Shown here: piece after piece, positions 1-5,734 of the stretch
Layout: each line of letters opens with the position of its first letter
Numbering within the stretch: the first letter of the stretch is position 1
DNA from: Spirochaetia bacterium
GTDB taxonomy: Bacteria > Spirochaetota > UBA12135
Reading direction: 5' to 3'
Assembly (NCBI GenBank): GCA_003497555.1
Contig: DNNS01000028.1
Coordinates: forward strand, 1 to 5,764
DNA: 5,764 nucleotides
The notes under the pieces: model-generated
Told to the model about the DNA's origin: nothing
The model's database searches: none
The model's input: the letters and a program-made list of their open reading frames with translations, nothing else
Translations under genes and position numbers: made by a program

Positions 1-2
1 TT

Positions 3-323
3 TCATGGTTTCGGGTGTCTCGCCGAATCATAACGACTACCAGGAATTACAGGAATAATCAGCCGTGAAGGATATTTTGACGAGTGATAAACAGTCTGTC
101 TGGCAATTTCCATCCGTGTTCCTGATGCAAACGGCTCCCCGGTATTCAGGTTTCGGATATAACCGGGAAAAGAGCTGCTGGCAAGTTCAAGCCTGATTTT
201 ATGCTTTTTATGAAAAAGAATCGATGTTACGCCCATTTCGATTTTTATTTTATAAACAGTACCCGGAATCATCATCACTTCTCTGTCGAGCCCCTCCCGG
301 AATCGCATTCTTATAAGTACCAA
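3..323 (-). pseudogene. CocE/NonD-family hydrolase, C-terminal remnant only
   Basis: The roughly 105-residue frame matches the extreme C-terminal jelly-roll domain of the CocE/NonD (X-Pro dipeptidyl-peptidase-like) alpha/beta hydrolases. Visible hallmarks, in order, are RMRFREG, PGTVYKIKIEM, HKIRLELASSSFPGYIRNLNTGEP, split here as HKIRLELASSSFPG and YIRNLNTGEP, then ARQTVYH and PSRLIIPVIP. Family members are normally about 550-700 residues, with the catalytic Ser-Asp-His domain N-terminal to this part. The missing portion should lie at higher coordinates inside this window, but that DNA is instead a cysteine desulfurase remnant. The loss is therefore a real truncation and not an edge effect. 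The nominal start is TTG at 321-323 with no Shine-Dalgarno sequence; an ATG lies at 306-308. The frame continues upstream to a TAA at 363-365 without further family similarity. The stop TGA is at 3-5. A catalytically active product is not possible. Family assignment is from motif recognition. Confidence 0.8.
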
Positions 324-362
324 TCGAAATAAAGTAAATGGAGTTATTTTTAAAAGACGTAT

Positions 363-917
363 TTATCCATTTTTACAGTTCCCGGTATTTGATACACCGG
401 ACAGATTTTTTATTTTCTGAAGTATATAATCTATTTCTTCGCCGGTTGTATACCTGCCGAGGCTGAAATGTACTGCTCCCCGCGGTTTTATCCGAGACCC
501 CCAGGCTGCAAGTACAGGAGGAATTATTGACTGCCCGGAATGGCAGGCGGATCCGGTTGAAGCAGCTACATCTTCAAGCCCGGCAATAATGTCATGGCCT
601 CTGTGTCCGGGAAAACTGACGTTCAGGGTATTGGGAAGTCTTAACTGCGGGTGCCCGTTTAATTTTATTCCGGCGCCGAAATTTTTTTTACAGCTCTATG
701 AAAAAATAATCGGTTAATGATTTTACGGTATTGTTATTGATATTTATTTTTTGCTGTTTCACATGCCTTGTCCAGGGCGACAAAAAATTACATTATCGGT
801 CCCGGCGCGCATGGCTTTTTCCTGTCCTGCTCCATGGATCAAGGGTTCGATATTTATGCCATTTTTAATATATAATGCTCCGATTTCCTTGGGAGCGTAC
901 ATTTTATGATCGGCTTT
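363..917 (-). pseudogene. NifS/IscS-type cysteine desulfurase, degraded C-terminal half
   Basis: Reading the minus strand across frames recovers the second half of a group I PLP-dependent cysteine desulfurase. The first block, about 914-783, reads [15 protein letters not shown], then [17 protein letters not shown]. The HK in DHKMYAPK corresponds to the PLP-binding lysine motif. The reading then shifts frame near 780-785 to [10 protein letters not shown]. It meets an in-frame TAA at 734-736 and continues as INRLFFHRAVKK to an A8 run at 682-689, where one extra A would restore the frame. The last block (695-363) reads GAGIKLNGHPQLRLPNTL, VSFPGHRGHDII and STGSACHSG, which holds the catalytic cysteine, then FSLGRYTTGEEIDYIL, and ends at TAA 363-365. 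About 200 N-terminal residues are absent; similarity stops at a TGA at 918-920. The enzyme would transfer cysteine sulfur for Fe-S cluster or thio-cofactor assembly, but this copy cannot be functional. No transposon is seen at the breakpoints. Confidence 0.85.
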
Positions 918-1117
918 TCATCGTCCCGGGAGAAATCAACAATCTTAAACACATCGCTTTCTTTTCCGCGCCAGTTTTAAAATATTATAAAAAAATCAAA
1001 ATTTATTAAATTCCTTAATAAAAAAACATCCTGCAATCTAAAATAGTGGATAAAAAACTCAATCAGTGAACCGTTAACCGCGATCCAGATATCGCCAGGA
1101 TGCCGGGTAAAGAAACT
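854..1117 (-). pseudogene. unassigned coding-like fragments next to the desulfurase remnant
   Basis: One minus-strand frame contains two coding-looking stretches separated by very AT-rich DNA and a TAA at 977-979. The upstream stretch (from 1117) includes RHPGDIWIAVNGSLIEF. The downstream stretch (976 to a TAA at 854-856) begins [20 protein letters not shown]. The second stretch runs into the desulfurase remnant, whose similarity begins near 914, so only about 976-915 is likely to belong to the unknown gene. I do not recognise the family. No start codon with a ribosome binding site is apparent. The fragments may be the remains of one gene broken by small insertions or deletions, or chance open frames. 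The balanced residue composition of the two stretches compared with the flanking low-complexity sequence is the only support. Confidence 0.3.
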
Positions 1118-1137
1118 TTATTTTTGTTTTCTTTACT
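1106..1137 (-). terminator. weak hairpin at the 3' end of the glycosidase gene
   Basis: A GTAAAGAAA / TTTCTTTAC inverted repeat (1107-1115 with 1128-1136, 9 bp, 12-nt loop) overlaps the TAA stop codon of the glycosidase gene at 1133-1135. The stem is almost entirely A-T and no T-run follows on the minus strand, so it is a poor intrinsic terminator. It is listed as the only hairpin seen at the gene end. Confidence 0.2.
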
Positions 1138-3832
1138 GGTTAATAATGCATTTTTTAATAATATCAGCCGATATCGCAGATCCGCTTAAATACACAGGGT
1201 AGGGCCCCGCTTCAAATATCCGGCCTGGAATATTTCCGAACATATCTTTAATAATAATGCCATTGGTTTCCATCTGTAATTGTACACTGCTACCGGGTCT
1301 TCCCAAAATTATTCCGGTACTTTCGTTTGTACCATTAAAGAGATATAAAAAGATATTTTGTTTTAATTCAATTCTATCGATAAATTTTTTCCCCTCGATA
1401 TGCCACATCATGGCAGAAAGAGCTGCAGCGCCGGGAGGAAGTTTACCATCAGGCGTAAGCATTGATACTGTCGGGTACCAGGCTGCCCATTGATGAAAAG
1501 TATAAAGAAAAAATTTGTTTATACCGCCTGCTAACTGTGAAATATAAAGACGCACCAGTTTGCCTGCGCTGTTCAGGTTTTCCATTCTCTGATTATCACT
1601 GAAGGGAGGTATATGATTATAGGAGTTAAAAAGCTGCGCGCCTATAGCCCCTTCTGAATTATAAACGTCAAAAGAGTGATTGTTAAGTTGATTGGAAAGA
1701 AAACACATTCTGTCCTCTATATAATCGCCTTTATATCCTGCAGGAGCAGCAGTATAAATATGAACACTCATCTGATCAGCATGAGTCGCAATTCCATTCT
1801 CAATGCATTCCTTTGTCCAGGTATCTTCCCGGTTGCCCATCCAGATTATTTTGCTGGTTGGACTTGCTTTTTTTACAGCGCTGTATGCTGTTTTCACAAG
1901 CTCGGTGTATTTTACCGGGCCTGCGTGAATTTTTCCGCTTTTTTGCGAATTGTCAGGCATCGGCAGATAATTAAGCACATAGGGCTCATTCCATATTTCC
2001 CAGAGCTTTATATCATTCCTGTAGCGTTCAGCCATTTTTTTACAGTACGCACCAAATGCGGCAATGTCTGACGGATACCAGTACTTTTGCCAGAAGCCTG
2101 TGAATCCCTGGGGGCAAAACGAATAAAACGCCGGAGCCGTATCCAGCATGCCGTATATCATAATGTTGTATTTCTTCATAAGGGCAACCGATCTGTCGCA
2201 CTCGCTGAAATCCCACTCGTCTTTGTTTTTTTCAATAAAAAACCATTTTGTCCATTCATTGGCAGGCGAGTGAGGACGCACCCAGTTGAAACCGAGCGAC
2301 TTGGCCATTAATACCTGGTCTTCGGTTGCAGTCACATGAATACCGAAAGGAGATTCCGGTGCGTTTTTTTCTTCCATACGGGGGTGTTCTATCCGGTGTA
2401 CAAGCGCTTCAGCGTATTTTGATACAGGCAGATTATTTTCATCATACGCACGGTATTCAATCCTGTATGTTCCCAGGGCTGGAAGCGAGCTGTTATTTAT
2501 ATAAATGTTTTTTTTATAGAGTCCGTTTACAACAGCGGATAAAGGGTCCAGGAGTTGGGTTTTACCATACATATCATATATGCTGCCTTTTAGAACTATC
2601 TTCATGTTAGTATCGCAAATTATACTTACACAATATTCCAGCGCTTCTTCCCTGAAATGAAGTCCGTACGGCTTGATGGTACGCAGTCCGATTTCAGTTT
2701 TGTCCGAACGGATAAATTCACTCATTTTATTGCCGGTTTCAAACTGCAATCCGTCAATCCAGACTTTTTTATTTAACAATTGGAATTTAATAATCAGCAG
2801 ATTGTTTTCAGCAAAGGGAAGTTCCTGGGTAACAGCGTAGCGCTTCCATGTACCCGAGAGTTCAATGGTTTTCTGAAATTTACTGATATATTCCGGAGGG
2901 CCAAAAAAGATTTTTACGTTTTCTTCCCCTGATTCGGCTTTGGCATAAAAACTGAATGTATAGGAGTGTCCGCCTGCGTAGGAAATGCCCGGAGAACACA
3001 GACAAAGATACGGGCTTCCTTGTTCAAATGAAAACACCGGCTCAAGCCTGAGAGCCGGTACGCCGCTTGGCCCTGTTTCTTTTTCATCAGTCACGGCCTT
3101 GCTGTACATGCTTTTCGCATCAAGGCACCATGCACCGGTGAGATGGTCCGGAAAAGAACTATTCGGCAGCAGATTCCCTGATAAATTGATCTCTTTTGGT
3201 GTTATTTCCTCTTCTGAAAAATATTCCAGTGAAAATTCATCAATCTCAAGCCGCCCGGGGCTCAGCATATAAAATACAAAAAATCCGTTATCGTTTTCCT
3301 CGGCGAACGGCGGAATAATAAATTCACAGGTTTTCCATTCCGGTAAAAGTTCAATTTCTTTCCGCCAGTAGCGTTTGTACGGGTTGGTAAATAGTTCAAT
3401 GATCGTCTGATTACCTGTACTGCTTCTGGCGGCAAATTTAATTTTTATAAAAGTTTTTGAACCTAAAAATACCGGCTGAACAGCGGTTAATACCGATCCT
3501 TTTATTACATTTTTTACATTGATACCCAGCGCACTTTTACCCTGATATGGATCATTGGTTGACTGAAAATATTCCGCTTCTACCTGTGCCCATGATGAAT
3601 TGTTATACCAGTTTTCAGGCAAAAAACCCGAGATTACGGCTTTTATATTGGAATGATCAATACTTGTTAACGGCTTGAAAGGCGCTTCAAAATCGTTCTT
3701 ATAACCTTTTAATTCCGCAGCAATAGCCGATAAATAAAAACAGATTGCTGTATATACAAATAAAGCAAGTACACCAGCCCGGAATAATTGCTTTTTTTCC
3801 AATAAAGAAAAATATGATTTAAACTGCGGCAT
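1133..3832 (-). CDS. secreted multidomain glycoside hydrolase, clan GH-A, GH39-like
   Basis: The 899-residue exported enzyme probably hydrolyses glycosidic bonds in plant or mucosal polysaccharide. Residues 1-39 form a signal peptide: a basic start, then GVLALFVYTAICFYLSAIAA with cleavage likely after AIAA. Residues about 45-205 and 218-372 look like two CBM4/CBM9-type jelly rolls; the second opens with NLLPNSSF and ends in KKVWIDGLQFETG. Residues about 380-485 resemble an Ig-like linker domain. The catalytic TIM barrel spans about 494-815, from SPFGIHVTATEDQV through SLGFNWVRPH. WEIWNEP (611-617) supplies the acid/base Glu616, and VYNSEGA (723-729) the probable nucleophile Glu727; their ~111-residue spacing suits GH39-like enzymes. 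A small C-terminal beta domain (about 820-885) ends in GPYPVYLSG. ATG 3832-3830 is preceded by AAAAGGA, and no other Met is near. The gene diverges from the exported-protein gene at 4140. Exact GH family and substrate are inference; GH5- or GH42-like relatives are alternatives. Confidence 0.9.
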   Translation of the reverse strand: MPQFKSYFSLLEKKQLFRAGVLALFVYTAICFYLSAIAAELKGYKNDFEAPFKPLTSIDHSNIKAVISGFLPENWYNNSSWAQVEAEYFQSTNDPYQGKSALGINVKNVIKGSVLTAVQPVFLGSKTFIKIKFAARSSTGNQTIIELFTNPYKRYWRKEIELLPEWKTCEFIIPPFAEENDNGFFVFYMLSPGRLEIDEFSLEYFSEEEITPKEINLSGNLLPNSSFPDHLTGAWCLDAKSMYSKAVTDEKETGPSGVPALRLEPVFSFEQGSPYLCLCSPGISYAGGHSYTFSFYAKAESGEENVKIFFGPPEYISKFQKTIELSGTWKRYAVTQELPFAENNLLIIKFQLLNKKVWIDGLQFETGNKMSEFIRSDKTEIGLRTIKPYGLHFREEALEYCVSIICDTNMKIVLKGSIYDMYGKTQLLDPLSAVVNGLYKKNIYINNSSLPALGTYRIEYRAYDENNLPVSKYAEALVHRIEHPRMEEKNAPESPFGIHVTATEDQVLMAKSLGFNWVRPHSPANEWTKWFFIEKNKDEWDFSECDRSVALMKKYNIMIYGMLDTAPAFYSFCPQGFTGFWQKYWYPSDIAAFGAYCKKMAERYRNDIKLWEIWNEPYVLNYLPMPDNSQKSGKIHAGPVKYTELVKTAYSAVKKASPTSKIIWMGNREDTWTKECIENGIATHADQMSVHIYTAAPAGYKGDYIEDRMCFLSNQLNNHSFDVYNSEGAIGAQLFNSYNHIPPFSDNQRMENLNSAGKLVRLYISQLAGGINKFFLYTFHQWAAWYPTVSMLTPDGKLPPGAAALSAMMWHIEGKKFIDRIELKQNIFLYLFNGTNESTGIILGRPGSSVQLQMETNGIIIKDMFGNIPGRIFEAGPYPVYLSGSAISADIIKKCIINQ

Positions 3833-3841
3833 TATATTTAG

Positions 3842-3848
3842 TCCTTTT
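3842..3848 (-). promoter_or_regulatory. ribosome binding site of the glycosidase gene
   Basis: The minus strand reads AAAAGGA, then 9 nt (CTAAATATA) before the ATG at 3832-3830. This is a good Shine-Dalgarno match at acceptable spacing and fixes the start of the 899-residue protein. Confidence 0.75.
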
Positions 3849-3908
3849 AAAATTATCTTAACAATTCCCGAATGGACTTTGTTTCATAAATATTATTCTG
3901 TAGAGTTT

Positions 3909-3938
3909 ATTATAACCTGCTGAAAAATAAAATGACAT
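3909..3938 (-). promoter_or_regulatory. candidate sigma-70 promoter for the glycosidase gene
   Basis: The minus strand has a perfect TATAAT -10 box (3914-3909) and an ATGTCA -35 box (3938-3933, 4 of 6 consensus bases) with an 18-bp spacer. Transcription would start near 3902, giving a 5' leader of about 70 nt ahead of the AAAAGGA site. The weak -35 would suit an activator-dependent promoter such as one served by an AraC protein; that link is inference. Confidence 0.45.
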
Positions 3939-4011
3939 GCATTATCTGGAAAAAAAATATACTTTATGGAATCTTGTAAATACCGCATTTAACTTTTTAA
4001 AAATTTATTTT

Positions 4012-4040
4012 TTGACAAATTTCCTCTTTAATGCGAAATT
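4012..4040 (+). promoter_or_regulatory. candidate promoter for the unknown exported-protein gene
   Basis: An exact TTGACA -35 box (4012-4017) follows an A/T-tract stretch (3991-4011) that could act as an UP-like element. At 17-bp spacing the -10 is GAAATT (4035-4040), only 3 of 6 consensus bases. A better TTTAAT (4027-4032) lies too close. The poor -10 makes the call tentative. Confidence 0.3.
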
Positions 4041-4128
4041 TTCACAAGAGGGAAACAACCGGGTGAATTAAAATTATTAATAAAGCATACAGCTTGTCGC
4101 TCGAATCGAAATAAATTCAGATTGTTTC

Positions 4129-4132
4129 AGGG
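4129..4132 (+). promoter_or_regulatory. ribosome binding site deciding the start of the exported-protein gene
   Basis: AGGG followed by 7 nt and ATG at 4140-4142 favours the ATG over the in-frame TTG at 4122. The TTG would add only six residues (MFQGVV) in front of the basic MKNK signal-peptide start. Confidence 0.6.
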
Positions 4133-4139
4133 TGTTGTT

Positions 4140-4892
4140 ATGAAAAACAAATTCATTTTTAAAGTCTCTATTCTGTTTATTCTTATGTTCGGTATTGGTC
4201 AGTCCGGTGAACGCAGAATTCCGGTATTATTTGTGCTTCCCTCCGGCGGACCGGAACGAAATATTGTTATCAATGCCTGGAATACCCGGTTTGGAAAGGC
4301 TTTTGATATTATAAGCGATGCACCTTTGCAGGATAATCTGAATGACTTGACGAATATAAAAACAGGCCTTTACTGCTGGTCGGCACCATCTTTTGCCGAA
4401 ATTAAAAAAAGCAGTTTTCCCGATTTTATCAGATGTTTTTTATATGATTTTGAACATTGGCAATATACTCCGCAATCCGAGCAGAAAGACGTTTATTCAA
4501 CTTCAAAAGAAATTTTTGCTTTTTGCCGGGATCGGGGATGGCGAAGCGCTATTATACCCATGTATCGCGACGGTCTTGCTCTGACAAAACTTGCCGGCTG
4601 TTATGATATATATATTGTTCAATGCCAGAAATTTCAGAATGATAACAAGCGGGAAGAAGCTGTTAAATATTTGCGTGAAATCACTGAAATTATTAAAAAA
4701 ATTAATCCCGGCTGCCTTGTAGGCTGCCAGGTCGGTATGGCTGATCAATACGGAAACGGCAGCGCAGGCAGCGGTCTGCAAACAGCCAGGGCTTTGTATG
4801 ATGAAACAAAAAATTTCCTGGGAATTTACAGTATCTGGTGGCCGCCGCACGGGAAATATCTGCTGGAATTTCTTGAGTATATGGAAAAGTAA
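4140..4892 (+). CDS. exported protein of unknown function, TIM-barrel-like
   Basis: The 250-residue protein has an N-terminal signal peptide: MKNKFIFK then a hydrophobic core, ILFILMFGIG, ending near residue 24. There is no lipobox cysteine, so a secreted or periplasmic product is likely. I do not recognise a named family. The mature part alternates probable strands and helices in TIM-barrel fashion: KTGLYCW (about 74-80), RCFLYDFEHW (98-107), WRSAIIP (134-140), YDIYIVQCQ (155-163), CLVGCQVG (192-199) and LGIYSIWWPPHG (227-238). The most distinctive motif is YDFEHW followed by TPQSEQKD (102-117), where an acidic pair at the end of a strand would suit a catalytic or ligand-binding site. The length is short for a complete eight-stranded barrel. 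The gene diverges from the secreted glycosidase and converges on the araC-type gene with 9 bp between stops, which suggests a role in glycan use. A glycosidase-like activity is inference only. Confidence 0.85.
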   Translation: MKNKFIFKVSILFILMFGIGQSGERRIPVLFVLPSGGPERNIVINAWNTRFGKAFDIISDAPLQDNLNDLTNIKTGLYCWSAPSFAEIKKSSFPDFIRCFLYDFEHWQYTPQSEQKDVYSTSKEIFAFCRDRGWRSAIIPMYRDGLALTKLAGCYDIYIVQCQKFQNDNKREEAVKYLREITEIIKKINPGCLVGCQVGMADQYGNGSAGSGLQTARALYDETKNFLGIYSIWWPPHGKYLLEFLEYMEK

Positions 4893-4894
4893 TT

Positions 4895-4939
4895 AAAACC
4901 GTTATTTTTGTCTGGCTTCAATTTTAACCTTACGGTTTT
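4895..4939. terminator. possible bidirectional terminator between convergent genes
   Basis: AAAACCGT (4895-4902) is complementary to ACGGTTTT (4932-4939): an 8-bp stem with a 29-nt loop, lying in the 9-bp intergenic gap and the last codons of the araC-type gene. T-tracts follow on both strands (TTTTT at 4936-4940 on plus, TTTTAATTA on minus). The large loop weakens the call. Confidence 0.35.
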
Positions 4940-5663
4940 TCCATGCCCTGGGCGACATTTTTACGATATTTTTAAATACCCGGCTGAAATAATATTCATT
5001 TTCAAATCCGCATTCCATGGCCACTTCCCTGATTTTCATTCCGGTTTCATCTAAAATTTTTTTGGCATTGTCAATACGGGTATTAATAAGGTAGCGGATG
5101 GGGCTGATGCCGATTTCTTTTTTAAATTCATGCCTGATCAGATCTTTATCCATCATGACTTCACCGGAAAGGGAAACCAGATTGATTTTTTTATTATAAG
5201 CCTCGTCAATTATTTTTTTGGCTTTGATTACTGCCGGGCTGATTTGATTTTCCTCAATCTCGTTCTGAAAATTCAGCCTTCTCAGTTCAATCAGAATTTC
5301 TCCGGCTTTAAGCTCAATAAGTGCTTTAAAGAGCGGTTTTTTGTTGCGGATTTCTTCAGAAATTTCGATAAAGAGCGTTTTGATTTTATTATTGCTGCTG
5401 AATACGCCTTCGTTCAGGCCGGCTGTTTCCAGGCCGCGGATTCCCAGGCAATAATGACGGCAGGCTGCCTTATTATAGGCGATATGATTTGAACCTGGCG
5501 CATGAATAAGAAGACATTTGTCCGAATAAGGAATTTTATTTTTTTTTATTTCTACATAACCGTCTGCGCCATCGGCATATACCAGTTCCCAGAACTCATG
5601 GCTGTGCAGATCAGAAAAATGCTCCGCCGGTAAATTTTCAATGAAAAAAGCTGCTGTACTCAT
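4902..5663 (-). CDS. AraC/XylS-family transcriptional regulator
   Basis: The 253-residue DNA-binding regulator has the usual two-part layout. Residues about 8-80 form a cupin-like sensing domain, with HSHEFWELVYADGADGYVEI as the first strand-rich block (HSH at 20-22) and a second histidine-bearing block, HAPGSNHIAY (54-63). Residues about 145-245 hold the two helix-turn-helix motifs. The first is LVSLSGEVMMDKDLIRHEFKK (162-182, split here at residue 171). The second, REVAMECGFENEYYFSRVFK (212-231), is the family signature with the typical CGF...YFSRVFK core, followed by SPRAWKNRK. Such proteins usually bind a small effector, commonly a sugar, and activate nearby catabolic genes. The adjacent secreted glycosidase and exported protein are the natural targets, inferred from position. 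No Met occurs near the start other than the ATG at 5663-5661, so the start is fairly secure despite a weak ribosome binding site. The length is at the short end for the family but complete. Confidence 0.95.
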   Translation of the reverse strand: MSTAAFFIENLPAEHFSDLHSHEFWELVYADGADGYVEIKKNKIPYSDKCLLIHAPGSNHIAYNKAACRHYCLGIRGLETAGLNEGVFSSNNKIKTLFIEISEEIRNKKPLFKALIELKAGEILIELRRLNFQNEIEENQISPAVIKAKKIIDEAYNKKINLVSLSGEVMMDKDLIRHEFKKEIGISPIRYLINTRIDNAKKILDETGMKIREVAMECGFENEYYFSRVFKNIVKMSPRAWKNRKVKIEARQK

Positions 5664-5734
5664 TACCTGAATTATATAGCAATATACTTTTTTTTAACAT
5701 CTTTTGCGTTTTTTCCAAATTTCAGATTATTATA
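5664..5734 (-). promoter_or_regulatory. upstream region of the araC-type gene with two -10-like boxes
   Basis: The minus strand has TATAAT at 5676-5671, only 7 nt before the ATG, and another TATAAT at 5734-5729. Neither has a convincing -35 at 16-18 bp. If the nearer box is used, transcription would begin at or next to the A of the start codon, giving a leaderless mRNA. The only Shine-Dalgarno-like bases are AGG (5668-5666), 2 nt from the ATG, which is too close for a standard site. From the farther box the leader would be about 58 nt. Confidence 0.35.

Larger units (their letters stand above)
3833..4139. promoter_or_regulatory. divergent intergenic control region
   Basis: This 307-bp AT-rich region separates the two divergent exported-protein genes and must carry the start signals of both. 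It holds the minus-strand promoter and ribosome binding site listed separately. On the plus strand it has an exact TTGACA and the AGGG site. Three AAATTT hexamers occur at 4001, 4017 and 4036, spaced 16 and 19 bp, which is near the half-site spacing of AraC-family operators, but such hexamers are expected often in DNA this AT-rich. No open reading frame or structured RNA was recognised. Confidence 0.5.

Noticed and set aside
322..333. The 12-mer AATCGAAATAAA occurs here and again at 4104-4115.
   Set aside because: About one shared 12-mer pair is expected by chance in a window of this size, more in AT-rich DNA, and the flanks do not match.
1257..3272. Several plus-strand open frames of 74-131 codons (1257-1493, 1676-2071, 2087-2311, 2326-2610, 2985-3272).
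   Set aside because: All lie antisense within the glycosidase gene, have no recognisable domains and no ribosome binding site context; they are shadows of that gene.
4122..4139. TTG at 4122 as the start of the exported-protein gene.
   Set aside because: The ATG at 4140 has an AGGG site at good spacing and gives a standard basic signal-peptide start; the TTG overlaps the region just before that site.
4503..4850. Minus-strand 115-codon frame, and a plus-strand 63-codon frame at 4393-4584.
   Set aside because: Both overlap the exported-protein gene, whose signal peptide and ribosome binding site make it the real gene; the shadows have no family features.
5130..5492. Plus-strand 120-codon frame.
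   Set aside because: It is antisense to the clearly recognisable AraC-family gene and has a low-complexity, phenylalanine-rich composition.
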